This document shows positions 6,627 through 13,889 of a DNA stretch of 21,727 bases, in pieces. The DNA is from a virus, in the IMG/VR virus record IMGVR_UViG_3300044731_001506, positions 1 through 21,727 of that record; one strand, given 5' to 3'. Numbering within the stretch: the first letter of the stretch is position 1; each line of letters begins with the position of its first letter. The translations under genes and the position numbers were made by a program. Below the pieces are notes generated by a model. The model saw nothing but the letters and a program-made list of their open reading frames with translations. It did no database searches and was not told where the DNA came from.

Positions 6627-8470
6627 TATTCCCTGCTTGTAGCGTCTGCCATTGCTAATGAGTAGTGAGATGTAAACGTATCATCAACATAATCACGAAT
6701 TTTATTTGCTAGAAATTTTTCGTCTGTTTGATGATGATTATTTGATACAATATCAAAACTCAATTTAGGTGAAAATGTATTAGTTACGTTATTAATTGGT
6801 TTTTGTGTTGGATAAATAAGCGGCTGTTGGCTCCTATATTCTGTAAAATGTTCCACTTTTGGGATAATAGTACCCATAATGTTATTAACATCATCTAAAG
6901 ATATTTTAGGTTTAAATCTTCTAAATTTATCACTTACACCACTAAATATCTTGCTAAATACTCCTGAAATTTTTGATGACATCGCTAGGATAGGCTCAAC
7001 AACATATTGAAAATATTTATCCTTAATATAAATAAATATACCCAATAAAAAATCTTTAACTCTATTAAACGCACTATAAATTTCTAAAGATATTTTTGTA
7101 CCAAATTCACCAAATTTTTTAACCCATGATTTTGTTTTTTCGCTTATCCATTTTGAAAACTTTGTACCGAATGCTTCAAATTTTTTAATCCAGCCTATTG
7201 TATGATCATAAATCCAGTTTGAAATTTTTACGCCAATTTCTTCAATCCAAGTTCCAAATTCAGAAAATAATTCTCTTAATTTTGCAACAACTTTTCCAGT
7301 AACAGAGTTTTTTCCATGAAAATATCCGTAAATATCCTCAGCAAGTAAACCAATAACAGCAATTACCGCGAGCACACCCGCAACAATCAACCACAGAGGT
7401 AGGGTCATTAAAATTTCTGCAATTGTCGCTGTTCCTGCGGCGATTGCTAACGCGCCATCTGCTATTATTAAAGCATTTGTTACAACAATATTTGCAAGTA
7501 GTGCTATTTTATTTGCGTTGAGCGCTAACGTTAAAGCCCCTATAGCACCCACGACCGACCACATTACCACTGGTACTTTATCAAAAGCTTCTGCAATACC
7601 ATGAATAAAATCCGATGTAATTCTTATTAGAGGATTTAGTTTACTCAACGCACTAGAGAACATATCAAGCGCTTGTACTGCTAATTTTGTAAAGCCCGCC
7701 TCTCCAATAGTTTTTTGGATCATATAAATTTGGTTTTTAAAATTTTGAAGTGCAGCGGTAGGACTTTTATAATAAGCTTCTACCCCGTCCTTATATAGTG
7801 AATATCCTGAGTCACTTATAAGTTCTGCTCGTTGTTCTGCGGTCATTGCTTTTAATTTTGCATCTGCTACTTTTTTGCCACCTAATCTTTTTTCAATTTC
7901 CTGCAAAATAATTGTGTCATCACCGAGCTCTCTTTGTTTTAATTCGGCCATTGAAGCAGTGCCAGCAATAAAATCTGTTACGCCTTTCTGCACTCGCTGC
8001 AAAGTTTCTTTGTTTTTTATATTTGCGCCAGCATAAGCAATTTGTAGTTTTGTATATATATCATAGGACTTATCAACGCTAATATCAGAGAATGACATTT
8101 GCTGTTGAAATTTTCCATACTCTTCCGTTAATGCTGCAATCGACATTTTCGACTTTAAAGCAAATTGAGTGACTTTCTCCAGTTGTTTTGTAGAAATATC
8201 TTCTGATTTTGTCGCATTTATCAACTGATTTTTAGCATTTTCATATTCAGCATTTACTTTAAATGTGCTTTTAATTCCTTCAAAACCTAAATAACCAGCT
8301 AATACAAATTTTAATTTTTGCAAAACTCCAGAAAGTTTTTCAACAGATTGAGCATATTTGTCAACATTTTCTCGACCTTTGCTCATACTATTTTCAAAAG
8401 CTGAAAGCGTTGACTTGTCAAATTGAATTGTAAATCTTGCGAAAAAATCCGCTAGTAAATTAGCCGCCAT
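6626..8470 (-). CDS. Tail tape measure protein
   Basis: The 614-residue protein sets tail length and occupies the tail tube lumen. Residues about 60-275 match the tape measure N-terminal domain (KVNAEYENAKNQLINATKS, AALTEEYGKFQQQMSFSDI, FIAGTASMAELKQRELGDD, SPTAALQNFKNQI). Residues about 298-378 are strongly hydrophobic and could form three membrane-spanning helices during DNA ejection. Residues about 405-465 contain three repeats starting FGT (FGTWIEEIGVKISNWI, FGTKFSKWISEKTKSWVKKF, FGTKISLEIYSAF) that look amphipathic. At roughly 0.15 nm per residue a tail near 90 nm would be expected (rule of thumb). The start lies inside the end of the frameshifted chaperone gene, the usual arrangement. 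There is no lysozyme or peptidase domain. Confidence 0.93.
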   Translation of the reverse strand: MAANLLADFFARFTIQFDKSTLSAFENSMSKGRENVDKYAQSVEKLSGVLQKLKFVLAGYLGFEGIKSTFKVNAEYENAKNQLINATKSEDISTKQLEKVTQFALKSKMSIAALTEEYGKFQQQMSFSDISVDKSYDIYTKLQIAYAGANIKNKETLQRVQKGVTDFIAGTASMAELKQRELGDDTIILQEIEKRLGGKKVADAKLKAMTAEQRAELISDSGYSLYKDGVEAYYKSPTAALQNFKNQIYMIQKTIGEAGFTKLAVQALDMFSSALSKLNPLIRITSDFIHGIAEAFDKVPVVMWSVVGAIGALTLALNANKIALLANIVVTNALIIADGALAIAAGTATIAEILMTLPLWLIVAGVLAVIAVIGLLAEDIYGYFHGKNSVTGKVVAKLRELFSEFGTWIEEIGVKISNWIYDHTIGWIKKFEAFGTKFSKWISEKTKSWVKKFGEFGTKISLEIYSAFNRVKDFLLGIFIYIKDKYFQYVVEPILAMSSKISGVFSKIFSGVSDKFRRFKPKISLDDVNNIMGTIIPKVEHFTEYRSQQPLIYPTQKPINNVTNTFSPKLSFDIVSNNHHQTDEKFLANKIRDYVDDTFTSHYSLAMADATSRE

Positions 8471-8732
8471 TTTTGTTATACTTTCTTTGCATTTCTAAGC
8501 TTTGCCTGTATTCAATTTCATGTTGCTGTTCCATGTATTCGATTTCATCAAAAATATCATCAAGAGTAAAATTCTTAAATAATTGTGATTTTGAGATTTT
8601 AAATTGATGACATATTCTCATAATTTTAAAATCTAACTTAGTTTGATTTTTAATGCGTCGAGAAACTTCGAGGAGCCAATGATCCGCTGGAACATTGCCC
8701 CTAAATCTTTTTTTAACAATTGTTCCATACAA
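8460..8732 (-). CDS. Tail assembly chaperone, frameshift extension (T part)
   Basis: This open frame encodes the C-terminal domain of the long tail assembly chaperone. It should be read from the slip site at 8714-8708, joining residue 130 of the upstream chaperone (counted from ATG 9097) to 82 residues beginning RFRGNVPADHWLLEVSRR, for about 212 residues in total. As a separate gene it would need a TTG start at 8732 with no Shine-Dalgarno sequence, so independent translation is unlikely. The frame is -1 relative to the upstream gene, as in the lambda G/GT and P2 E/E' pairs. The segment is helical and charged (DDIFDEIEYMEQQHEIEYRQ), as expected of a part that contacts the tape measure protein. 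It overlaps the tape measure start by 11 bp. Confidence 0.8.
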   Translation of the reverse strand: MYGTIVKKRFRGNVPADHWLLEVSRRIKNQTKLDFKIMRICHQFKISKSQLFKNFTLDDIFDEIEYMEQQHEIEYRQSLEMQRKYNKNGG

Positions 8733-9097
8733 TTCATTTTAATCACATGAATAAATAATTCGATAATCGTTAAAGCATCTGTTTTATTTATAACATCTCT
8801 AGTAAATGCAATATTATTTTTTGTAATATTTTTTAGCTTAGAAACTACATAATCAAAATTTAATTTTTTAATCAATTCACTAATAATTTCTTCAATATTT
8901 AATTTTTCAATATCTGGCCTGTAAACTATCTTTTCTTTGCCATCATCATCTTTAATAGTTTCTTTTTTAAAATTCTTTACACTTATTGCTAACATTGATA
9001 GACATTGCATATATAAATCGTATGAATCGCATGTTTCTAATTTTTCAATTACAAAATCATCGCCATCAATATTTACTTTAATTTTTTCTTCAGTCAT
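8633..9097 (-). CDS. Tail assembly chaperone (G part)
   Basis: The 154-residue protein lies between tail tube and tape measure, the conserved place for the chaperone that coats the tape measure protein during tail assembly. It is helical and charged, with IKVNIDGDDFVIEKLETCDS at the N-terminus, reminiscent of tube-associated chaperones. I chose ATG 9097 rather than the GTG at 9106 because AGGTGG lies 5 nt before it. The ATG overlaps the tube gene's stop. It ends 76 bp past a slippery A7 run that would extend a fraction of the product into the next frame. The function rests mainly on position and the frameshift, because these chaperones diverge strongly in sequence. Confidence 0.75.
   Translation of the reverse strand: MTEEKIKVNIDGDDFVIEKLETCDSYDLYMQCLSMLAISVKNFKKETIKDDDGKEKIVYRPDIEKLNIEEIISELIKKLNFDYVVSKLKNITKNNIAFTRDVINKTDALTIIELFIHVIKMNCMEQLLKKDLGAMFQRIIGSSKFLDALKIKLS
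8672..8714 (-). promoter_or_regulatory. Programmed -1 ribosomal frameshift signal
   Basis: On the minus strand the zero-frame codons TTA-AAA-AAA create the slippery heptamer A-AAA-AAA (8714-8708), followed by G. After a 6-nt spacer, GGGGCAATG (8701-8693) can pair with CATTG-g-CTCC (8681-8672, one bulged G, one G-U pair) around an 11-nt loop. A -1 slip reads AGA-TTT-AGG and enters the downstream open frame. Heptamer, spacer and hairpin match known tail-chaperone signals. Confidence 0.8.
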
Positions 9098-9515
9098 CTG
9101 TACCACCTATAAATATTTTTAAATTTTTAACTAAAAAAGTCCATTCAATTGGCTTTTCTTCCACGTTACGATCTAATTCTGGCCAGCCTTTTAATCGTCC
9201 TAATCCTGTACAAAGCGTTAAACCGTTTGTATCTTTAACTATAATTGGAATTTCTTTTGTGCCGTTTGGTGCTAACTCATCCGCTAATAATAAAGCCGAT
9301 AGTTTATCATTTGTTTTAAATGTTGAAATAATTGTTACCGAAATTGTTCCCGTTCTATCTGGATTTTTTACAAAAATGGAATCGCCGTGCGCTCCTGATT
9401 TTAATGTATATAAATCCTTTGTTCTTTTTACTTTAATAAAAGAACCATCAGCAAAACCAGTTACTTCTACACCGCCAATATTTACAATTGTTGATTCTGG
9501 ATTATAAAGCGTCAT
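9090..9515 (-). CDS. Tail tube protein (DUF3277)
   Basis: The 141-residue product fits DUF3277 tube proteins of myophages. It begins MTLYNPESTIVNIGGVEVTG and continues with FADGSFIKVKRTKD, KNPDRTGTISVTIISTFKTN and CTGLGRLKGWPELDR, all family-like. These proteins stack as hexameric rings inside the sheath. The order, sheath then tube, is standard. The start has AAGAGGAAAC directly upstream, a good ribosome binding site. The predicted fold is a small beta-barrel with few cysteines. Confidence 0.88.
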   Translation of the reverse strand: MTLYNPESTIVNIGGVEVTGFADGSFIKVKRTKDLYTLKSGAHGDSIFVKNPDRTGTISVTIISTFKTNDKLSALLLADELAPNGTKEIPIIVKDTNGLTLCTGLGRLKGWPELDRNVEEKPIEWTFLVKNLKIFIGGTDD

Positions 9516-9523
9516 GTTTCCTC

Positions 9524-10567
9524 TTATAATTGGTAATTAATTTGAGCTTTAACTTTGTGAATTGCACCCGTTAAAATCAAATCTATTTTAATGTCATCAA
9601 GTATTCGTTTAGCTTTAATATTTTTTGATATTTTAGCAGGCTTTGGCATTTCAACTTTATATTCACTTACGATTTCATTTGCATTTTCTAAAACTTCATG
9701 AATACAATTTTGAATAGTTACAATTCCGCTTTCCGTGAATAAAACTTTTTTACTATTTTTTAAAACAAAAAATATATTCTCTTGGACTCTTGCCTTAATA
9801 AAATCTAACCCAATTTTTATATCAATTGGCGTTCCGTCGCAAAGTGTCCCGTATCTAGTTACGTTAACGCCTGCTATCATTTGATAGGTGTTGCCATTTT
9901 TTGCAAATATATTTTCTGATTGAGTTCTGCTTAAACTGTCTGATTTAATCCCTGATAGCGTTTTATATGCAATTGTTGCTGTTCCTGCTTTATATGCTAA
10001 ACATTGTCCAAGCTTTGCACATTCAGCAAATTTACTTGCTTCCTCCGAGTACATCCAAGCAGTATTTTTAAAGCCTGATTTTTTTAAAACGCTTCCTAAA
10101 TCTTTTCCTGTTTCTTTAAACGGATTATCACGAGAAGCGGGATCAGATGTAGCGACAGCATAAATTTTTGCAGTTGTATCAATATATTTTGCAATAGAAA
10201 TAATTTCGTCATCTTTTTTTGTGTATGTGGCCAAACCATACCAATCATCATTTACATTACTAATTTTGCTTAATGCTGTTGGCCAGTCATCAATTTTACC
10301 GTCTTCTTTTTTAGTAATTGGTGCAATAATTAACTGTGATGGTCTAGGCTCTTGTGCAAAAAAAGCACTAGCTGCAATGTATGCGCTATCGGTCGCAAGA
10401 AAACCGTCGTCTAATATTGCTTTTGATTCCGAATAAATTCTAAGAACATCATTAAATGAACTAGGAACGTTATCAGTAACAAATAGCCCAGTTCCAAACC
10501 CTTTTTGTGATATACTTTGAGCGGAATTAACCGCCGTCACTTCTATAATTTCTTCAATTTGTGCCAT
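9524..10567 (-). CDS. Tail sheath protein (DUF3383)
   Basis: The 347-residue protein is the contractile sheath subunit. It matches DUF3383 sheath-type proteins through FGTGLFVTDNVPSSFNDVLR, DSAYIAASAFFAQEPRPSQL and the middle WYGLATYTKKDDEIISIAKY. The C-terminus contains KAKRILDDIKIDLILTGAIH, also family-like. At 347 residues it is a compact sheath without extra surface domains. It precedes the tube gene by 8 bp and its start overlaps the end of the upstream neck gene by 14 bp. Its presence is the direct evidence that the virion has a contractile tail. Confidence 0.9.
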   Translation of the reverse strand: MAQIEEIIEVTAVNSAQSISQKGFGTGLFVTDNVPSSFNDVLRIYSESKAILDDGFLATDSAYIAASAFFAQEPRPSQLIIAPITKKEDGKIDDWPTALSKISNVNDDWYGLATYTKKDDEIISIAKYIDTTAKIYAVATSDPASRDNPFKETGKDLGSVLKKSGFKNTAWMYSEEASKFAECAKLGQCLAYKAGTATIAYKTLSGIKSDSLSRTQSENIFAKNGNTYQMIAGVNVTRYGTLCDGTPIDIKIGLDFIKARVQENIFFVLKNSKKVLFTESGIVTIQNCIHEVLENANEIVSEYKVEMPKPAKISKNIKAKRILDDIKIDLILTGAIHKVKAQINYQL

Positions 10568-11021
10568 AATTTAATTTAACCTTTTCTATATTTTCATGCG
10601 TTTCTATTTCTTCGTTTTTAAAATAAAAATAAGATTCAAAAGTCATTCGCGGTAAATAACTTTCACTAAATAAATATGATGTGTTTTTAATTTGGTTATT
10701 TTTTTTCCAAGATATGTCAATATCTGCAAGCTTATTTTGTATTTCTTCTAGTGGCCACATGTTAGAAATTTTTATTGCATTTTTTGCAGCATCTGAGCCA
10801 ATACAGTCAAAACAAATTTCTAGCTCTAACAATTGGATATATTTTAATTGATTATCAATTATTTCTGTTTTTTTCCGACCAATAGGACTAATTCCTATAA
10901 TATATACAGTAATATAATTTTGTTTTTTTGTTTCACAATCTTGTTCTGCAATATAAACAGGTAAATTTAAATATTCAGAAACTAATTTACATATTTTTCT
11001 TATTTCATTTGTAACTATCAT
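10554..11021 (-). CDS. Neck / tail terminator protein (LIC_12616-like)
   Basis: The 155-residue protein lies between the head-closure genes and the sheath. Its N-terminus (IRKICKLVSEYLNLPVYIAE) followed by KKQNYITVYIIGISPIGRKK and LELEICFDCIGSDAAKNA resembles the neck terminator family that caps the tail at the head side. The C-terminal part (SYLPRMTFESYFYFKNEEIE) is also typical, with 'R...e..f.y' strands. It overlaps the upstream gene's end and the sheath start, so it is tightly coupled. The assignment is by pattern and place. Confidence 0.65.
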   Translation of the reverse strand: MIVTNEIRKICKLVSEYLNLPVYIAEQDCETKKQNYITVYIIGISPIGRKKTEIIDNQLKYIQLLELEICFDCIGSDAAKNAIKISNMWPLEEIQNKLADIDISWKKNNQIKNTSYLFSESYLPRMTFESYFYFKNEEIETHENIEKVKLNYGTN

Positions 11022-11337
11022 ACGAAAAAGCTATTGCCTCGTAGCGTGCAGAATTTCCTAGATAGTATTGGTCAATATATTTAATTTTATATACAATATT
11101 ATTATATATAAATTCGTCATTTAATTTTATTTCTTTGTCTGCAAAGACAAGAACTGATGACTTTATTTTAGATAAATCTTTGTCGTTTATTAAGCGCATG
11201 CCGTTATATGGCTGTATTCCTAAATATAATTCAATATTTTCTTTAACTATTTCTTCAAAAACACCGTCAATTAAGTCACCTTCTTTTCTAGTAATATTTA
11301 TTTTTAGTCTCGGAATTGCCCGCGGTTTTTGCTTCAT
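11005..11337 (-). CDS. Head closure / head-tail joining protein
   Basis: The 110-residue protein is small and beta-rich, with ENIELYLGIQPYNGMRLI in the middle and LNDEFIYNNIVYKIKYIDQ near the end. The latter resembles the 'GD.i..ng..y.V..v......' pattern of head-closure proteins. I chose ATG 11337, which overlaps the previous stop as ATGA and has GGAGAG 7 nt upstream; the open frame itself extends to a TTG at 11352. Position between the HK97-gp10-like gene and the tail terminator supports a neck role. No firm family match was made. Confidence 0.55.
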   Translation of the reverse strand: MKQKPRAIPRLKINITRKEGDLIDGVFEEIVKENIELYLGIQPYNGMRLINDKDLSKIKSSVLVFADKEIKLNDEFIYNNIVYKIKYIDQYYLGNSARYEAIAFSYDSYK

Positions 11338-11786
11338 TTTTCCACTCTCCAAGAAACATTTCTTCTTAAATGGCCTTTATCAATCAATGGTTTTGATGAT
11401 TTTTTCTTCTTTTTAGTATACTCGCTATTTTCTTTAAAACTTCCATTTGTTATTTCTAATTGCATTTCCTGCATCGCCTTAACACCAACTTTTCTAAATG
11501 CAGATTTAAAAGAAGCTTTAAAATTAATAGTATCCCTAACTGCATCTTCAATATCTTTTTTAAAATCTTTATTTTTATTTAGAGTTTGACGCATAAATGG
11601 GCGCGGTGGAATATTTTTACCATCTCCGTACTCATTTATTTTTGCAATAGTTGCTAATGTTAATTCAGAATCTTTTTCTTTTTTACCATCAAAAAATCCG
11701 ACTTTTAATTTTGCGCCCGCCAAGTCTTCAAGGACACGTTTTAGTTTTTGATAGTTTTCAGTATTCGCTTGTATTTTAGTTGTCAT
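11334..11786 (-). CDS. Tail completion protein, HK97 gp10-like
   Basis: The protein carries KLKVGFFDGK near residue 25, then TIAKINEYGDGKNIPPRPFM. This is the classic pattern of HK97 gp10-like and related neck/tail completion proteins (VGf..g...y.g...a.ia..nE.G...iP.RPFm). The remainder is lysine-rich and helical, ending in LIDKGHLRRNVSWRVEK, again typical (l.dtG.L..s...rv). I chose ATG 11786, giving 150 residues and an 11-bp overlap with the preceding gene (ATGACAACTAA). The open frame continues to a GTG at 11825, but the conserved part begins after ATG 11786. The product joins the tail to the filled head. Confidence 0.8.
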   Translation of the reverse strand: MTTKIQANTENYQKLKRVLEDLAGAKLKVGFFDGKKEKDSELTLATIAKINEYGDGKNIPPRPFMRQTLNKNKDFKKDIEDAVRDTINFKASFKSAFRKVGVKAMQEMQLEITNGSFKENSEYTKKKKKSSKPLIDKGHLRRNVSWRVEK

Positions 11787-12198
11787 TACCGCGCCATGCT
11801 CTAGGATTGTCACCATTCCTATCACTGAATTGAGTTTTATTTATTTCTTTATTATTTATATTTTTCTCATACTCATTTGCAGAAATTCCACCAATAAATA
11901 TTGTACAACCCGAGATATATTTATTTTCTAATTCTTTAGCTAATGTTTTATAATTGGATTGAATTTGAGACGCTTTTATACTCAATTTACCCTCTGTTTC
12001 ATCAACATAACGGGAGTATTTTGCTATTAAAATGTAACAAGCTTCGATTGCCGCGGACTCAACATCTCCAAATGCGTCAATCAGAAATAAAATTTCGTTA
12101 TCTAAAAGCAACGGATCGTTTGCGTCCGTGTCTTGAATTAAAAAACGAAGTTTGTCTAATTTTGAAGCGTTCGGATTTCCAGAGTAACTAAAATTCAT
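11776..12198 (-). CDS. Head-tail adaptor / head completion protein
   Basis: The 140-residue protein matches connector adaptors that bind under the portal. It reads FSYSGNPNASKLDKLRFLIQ, then DTDANDPLLLDNEILFLI, the 'vRf.iGDtd..dpll.DeEI' pattern, followed by a helix rich in Ala (AAIEACYILIAKYSRYVD) and a repeat-like SIKASQIQSNYKTLAKEL. I chose ATG 12198 because AGGA lies 8 nt upstream; the GTG at 12204 is too close to it. It overlaps the next gene by 11 bp. Confidence 0.75.
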   Translation of the reverse strand: MNFSYSGNPNASKLDKLRFLIQDTDANDPLLLDNEILFLIDAFGDVESAAIEACYILIAKYSRYVDETEGKLSIKASQIQSNYKTLAKELENKYISGCTIFIGGISANEYEKNINNKEINKTQFSDRNGDNPRAWRGNDN

Positions 12199-12230
12199 TG
12201 GCACTTTCCTAAAACATTTAAATTAGTGTT

Positions 12231-12500
12231 TTAAATTGATTTACAGCGTTCATTTTTTTTAATGACCTGAGCATCATTTTTTTTATTTTCTACATTAAAA
12301 ACTAGACCGTATTTATTAGCGGAAGCCTGCACTTGCTCATGGGAGCCAATTAATTTTCTGACGTACAACTGGTTTGCTGCAAAATCAGTCAAACAATCTA
12401 TTGGCTCGCCAAATTCCAAAACGCGCCCATGATAGTAAAGCCCCGCGCGTGCTTGGACGTAAAATTTTTCAATTTCATAAAATGGCGGTTGTCTTAACAT
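12231..12500 (-). CDS. Small phage protein of unknown function
   Basis: The 89-residue protein lies between the major capsid and the adaptor gene. Its segment KFYVQARAGLYYHGRVLEFG followed by CLTDFAANQLYVRKLIGSHE resembles short head-region proteins of Mu-like and related phages that carry a 'r.g..h.G.......v..s..ql..L...gav' motif. The C-terminus is lysine-rich. AAGG lies 7 nt before the ATG. It ends 32 bp before the adaptor start. I cannot assign a role; a minor head component is plausible from the context. Confidence 0.6.
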   Translation of the reverse strand: MLRQPPFYEIEKFYVQARAGLYYHGRVLEFGEPIDCLTDFAANQLYVRKLIGSHEQVQASANKYGLVFNVENKKNDAQVIKKNERCKSI

Positions 12501-12512
12501 ATTGTTACCTTA

Positions 12513-13520
12513 TTATGATACGATGTTATCAATAAATACGCCTAATTCTTTCCCAACTAAACGCTGATCTCGTGCGTCCGATGTTCTGACGATGTGCGAT
12601 TTACAATTGATATCCCACCACATTTCGGTACAAAAAGAACCATTCCCAATGCGATCAAATTCTCGATTACCGTTTAGTTGTTTTTGTAAACCTGTCCACG
12701 CAAATGTATATCCGCTTGCTGGAGTCTTTAAACCTGGGCTTTCAGGAACGTAACAAAGCAATGCTGATTTTCCTGATATATATTCGTTTGGTGTTGTTGT
12801 ATCACCTTCTTTACCTTGGTTATAAATCGCATCCATAATATAAATATTATCTAATTCAAAAATAGCCGCGATTGTTTGCCGTGTGACAATTGCAGGGTCA
12901 TCACCGCCTTTGTACAATATCCTTGATAAAAGCTCGGTATTTTTCTTTAATTTTCTCCATGCAGGTTTTGATAATACTAATGTATTTGGCTCAAATCCTG
13001 TTTTTAAATAGACAAGCTCTTTCCAATCATCAATATTATCTATTGGCGCTGCGGTGCGTTGATCCCATTGGATAATATTATCTTCTTTATTTTCCTTACC
13101 GCCTTTAAAATTTGTTTCCCAGCAACCAGTTCTCATAAATGTTCTCGCGAAATTAATTTCACGATTTATCAAAGATTTTCTTGTTAGTAATTCGGTAGTA
13201 TCTATCTGAATGTTTAACGGTTCGTCAGCATTAACTTGATGAGCAATTGGAATTTTTGTTTGTAATTCCCATGACTCACAAATATAAGCATCTTTGCTTT
13301 TAACAGTTAATTCGATTGACGGAGCATTCCCACCTGGTGCAACTTTTTTTACATCATCCCTTAAATACTGCTTTGAATCATAAATAAAATAAGAAGCTGA
13401 TTCTTTTTCAACTGGGATTTCAGGAAATATTTTATTTGCTACAAATTTATCTGCATCTTGTATATATGCAACAGATATATTTGTCATCGGTCTATTTATA
13501 TGAATTTTATTATCGCTCAT
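12513..13520 (-). CDS. Major capsid protein
   Basis: The 335-residue protein forms the icosahedral shell. Its N-terminal part, NISVAYIQDADKFVANKIFP then EIPVEKESASYFIYDSKQYL and RDDVKKVAPGGNAPSIEL, is a recurring pattern in one family of myo- and siphophage major capsid proteins (va..vFP.vpV...sd.YyvyDk...fr.....rapG..s). The middle contains TELLTRKSLINREINFARTF and the C-terminal half EYISGKSALLCYVPE and TGLQKQLNGNREFDRI. An HK97 fold is expected from the family. It overlaps the decoration gene as ATGA and follows the protease-scaffold, the canonical order. Confidence 0.88.
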   Translation of the reverse strand: MSDNKIHINRPMTNISVAYIQDADKFVANKIFPEIPVEKESASYFIYDSKQYLRDDVKKVAPGGNAPSIELTVKSKDAYICESWELQTKIPIAHQVNADEPLNIQIDTTELLTRKSLINREINFARTFMRTGCWETNFKGGKENKEDNIIQWDQRTAAPIDNIDDWKELVYLKTGFEPNTLVLSKPAWRKLKKNTELLSRILYKGGDDPAIVTRQTIAAIFELDNIYIMDAIYNQGKEGDTTTPNEYISGKSALLCYVPESPGLKTPASGYTFAWTGLQKQLNGNREFDRIGNGSFCTEMWWDINCKSHIVRTSDARDQRLVGKELGVFIDNIVS

Positions 13521-13885
13521 GCTGTTCCTTTATTATAAAACTTATGAAGTATAACTTCAATTATTTGCCCTTTTGTTCCTTTTTCCAAAGCCTTTGCTAA
13601 GATTAATTGGTTTTCTTTTGTTTTTACTGCGCATCCTTCCGCATCCGATGAAATAAAATCACCGTCTGCAATTACGTCTCCACAAATTATTTTTGCAAAA
13701 CCGATTGTCCTTAAAAGTACAGTCTGGTCTTTGTAAAATTCATTTAATGAAACACCATCCGAATACTCGTTAAGTTTTGAAGTAAAAACCTTGCCGTCTC
13801 TTATTGTGCAAAATTTATATTGTTTTATCTCATTATCCCCTACTGGAAATGATGTTAAATCAATCCCTGCTCCTAATGTAGCCAT
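13517..13885 (-). CDS. Head decoration protein, DUF2190-like
   Basis: The 122-residue protein lies between the protease/scaffold and the major capsid gene, where decoration or stabilising proteins are found. It contains YKFCTIRDGKVFTSKLNEYS and LLRTIGFAKIICGDVIADGD followed by FISSDAEGCAVKTKEN, resembling the 'G.a...va.G..v..d..G.a.......' beta-barrel pattern of DUF2190 proteins. A strong Shine-Dalgarno (AGGAGA) lies 7 nt before ATG, inside the upstream spacer, in line with a high-copy product. Confidence 0.65.
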   Translation of the reverse strand: MATLGAGIDLTSFPVGDNEIKQYKFCTIRDGKVFTSKLNEYSDGVSLNEFYKDQTVLLRTIGFAKIICGDVIADGDFISSDAEGCAVKTKENQLILAKALEKGTKGQIIEVILHKFYNKGTA

Positions 13886-13889
13886 TTAA

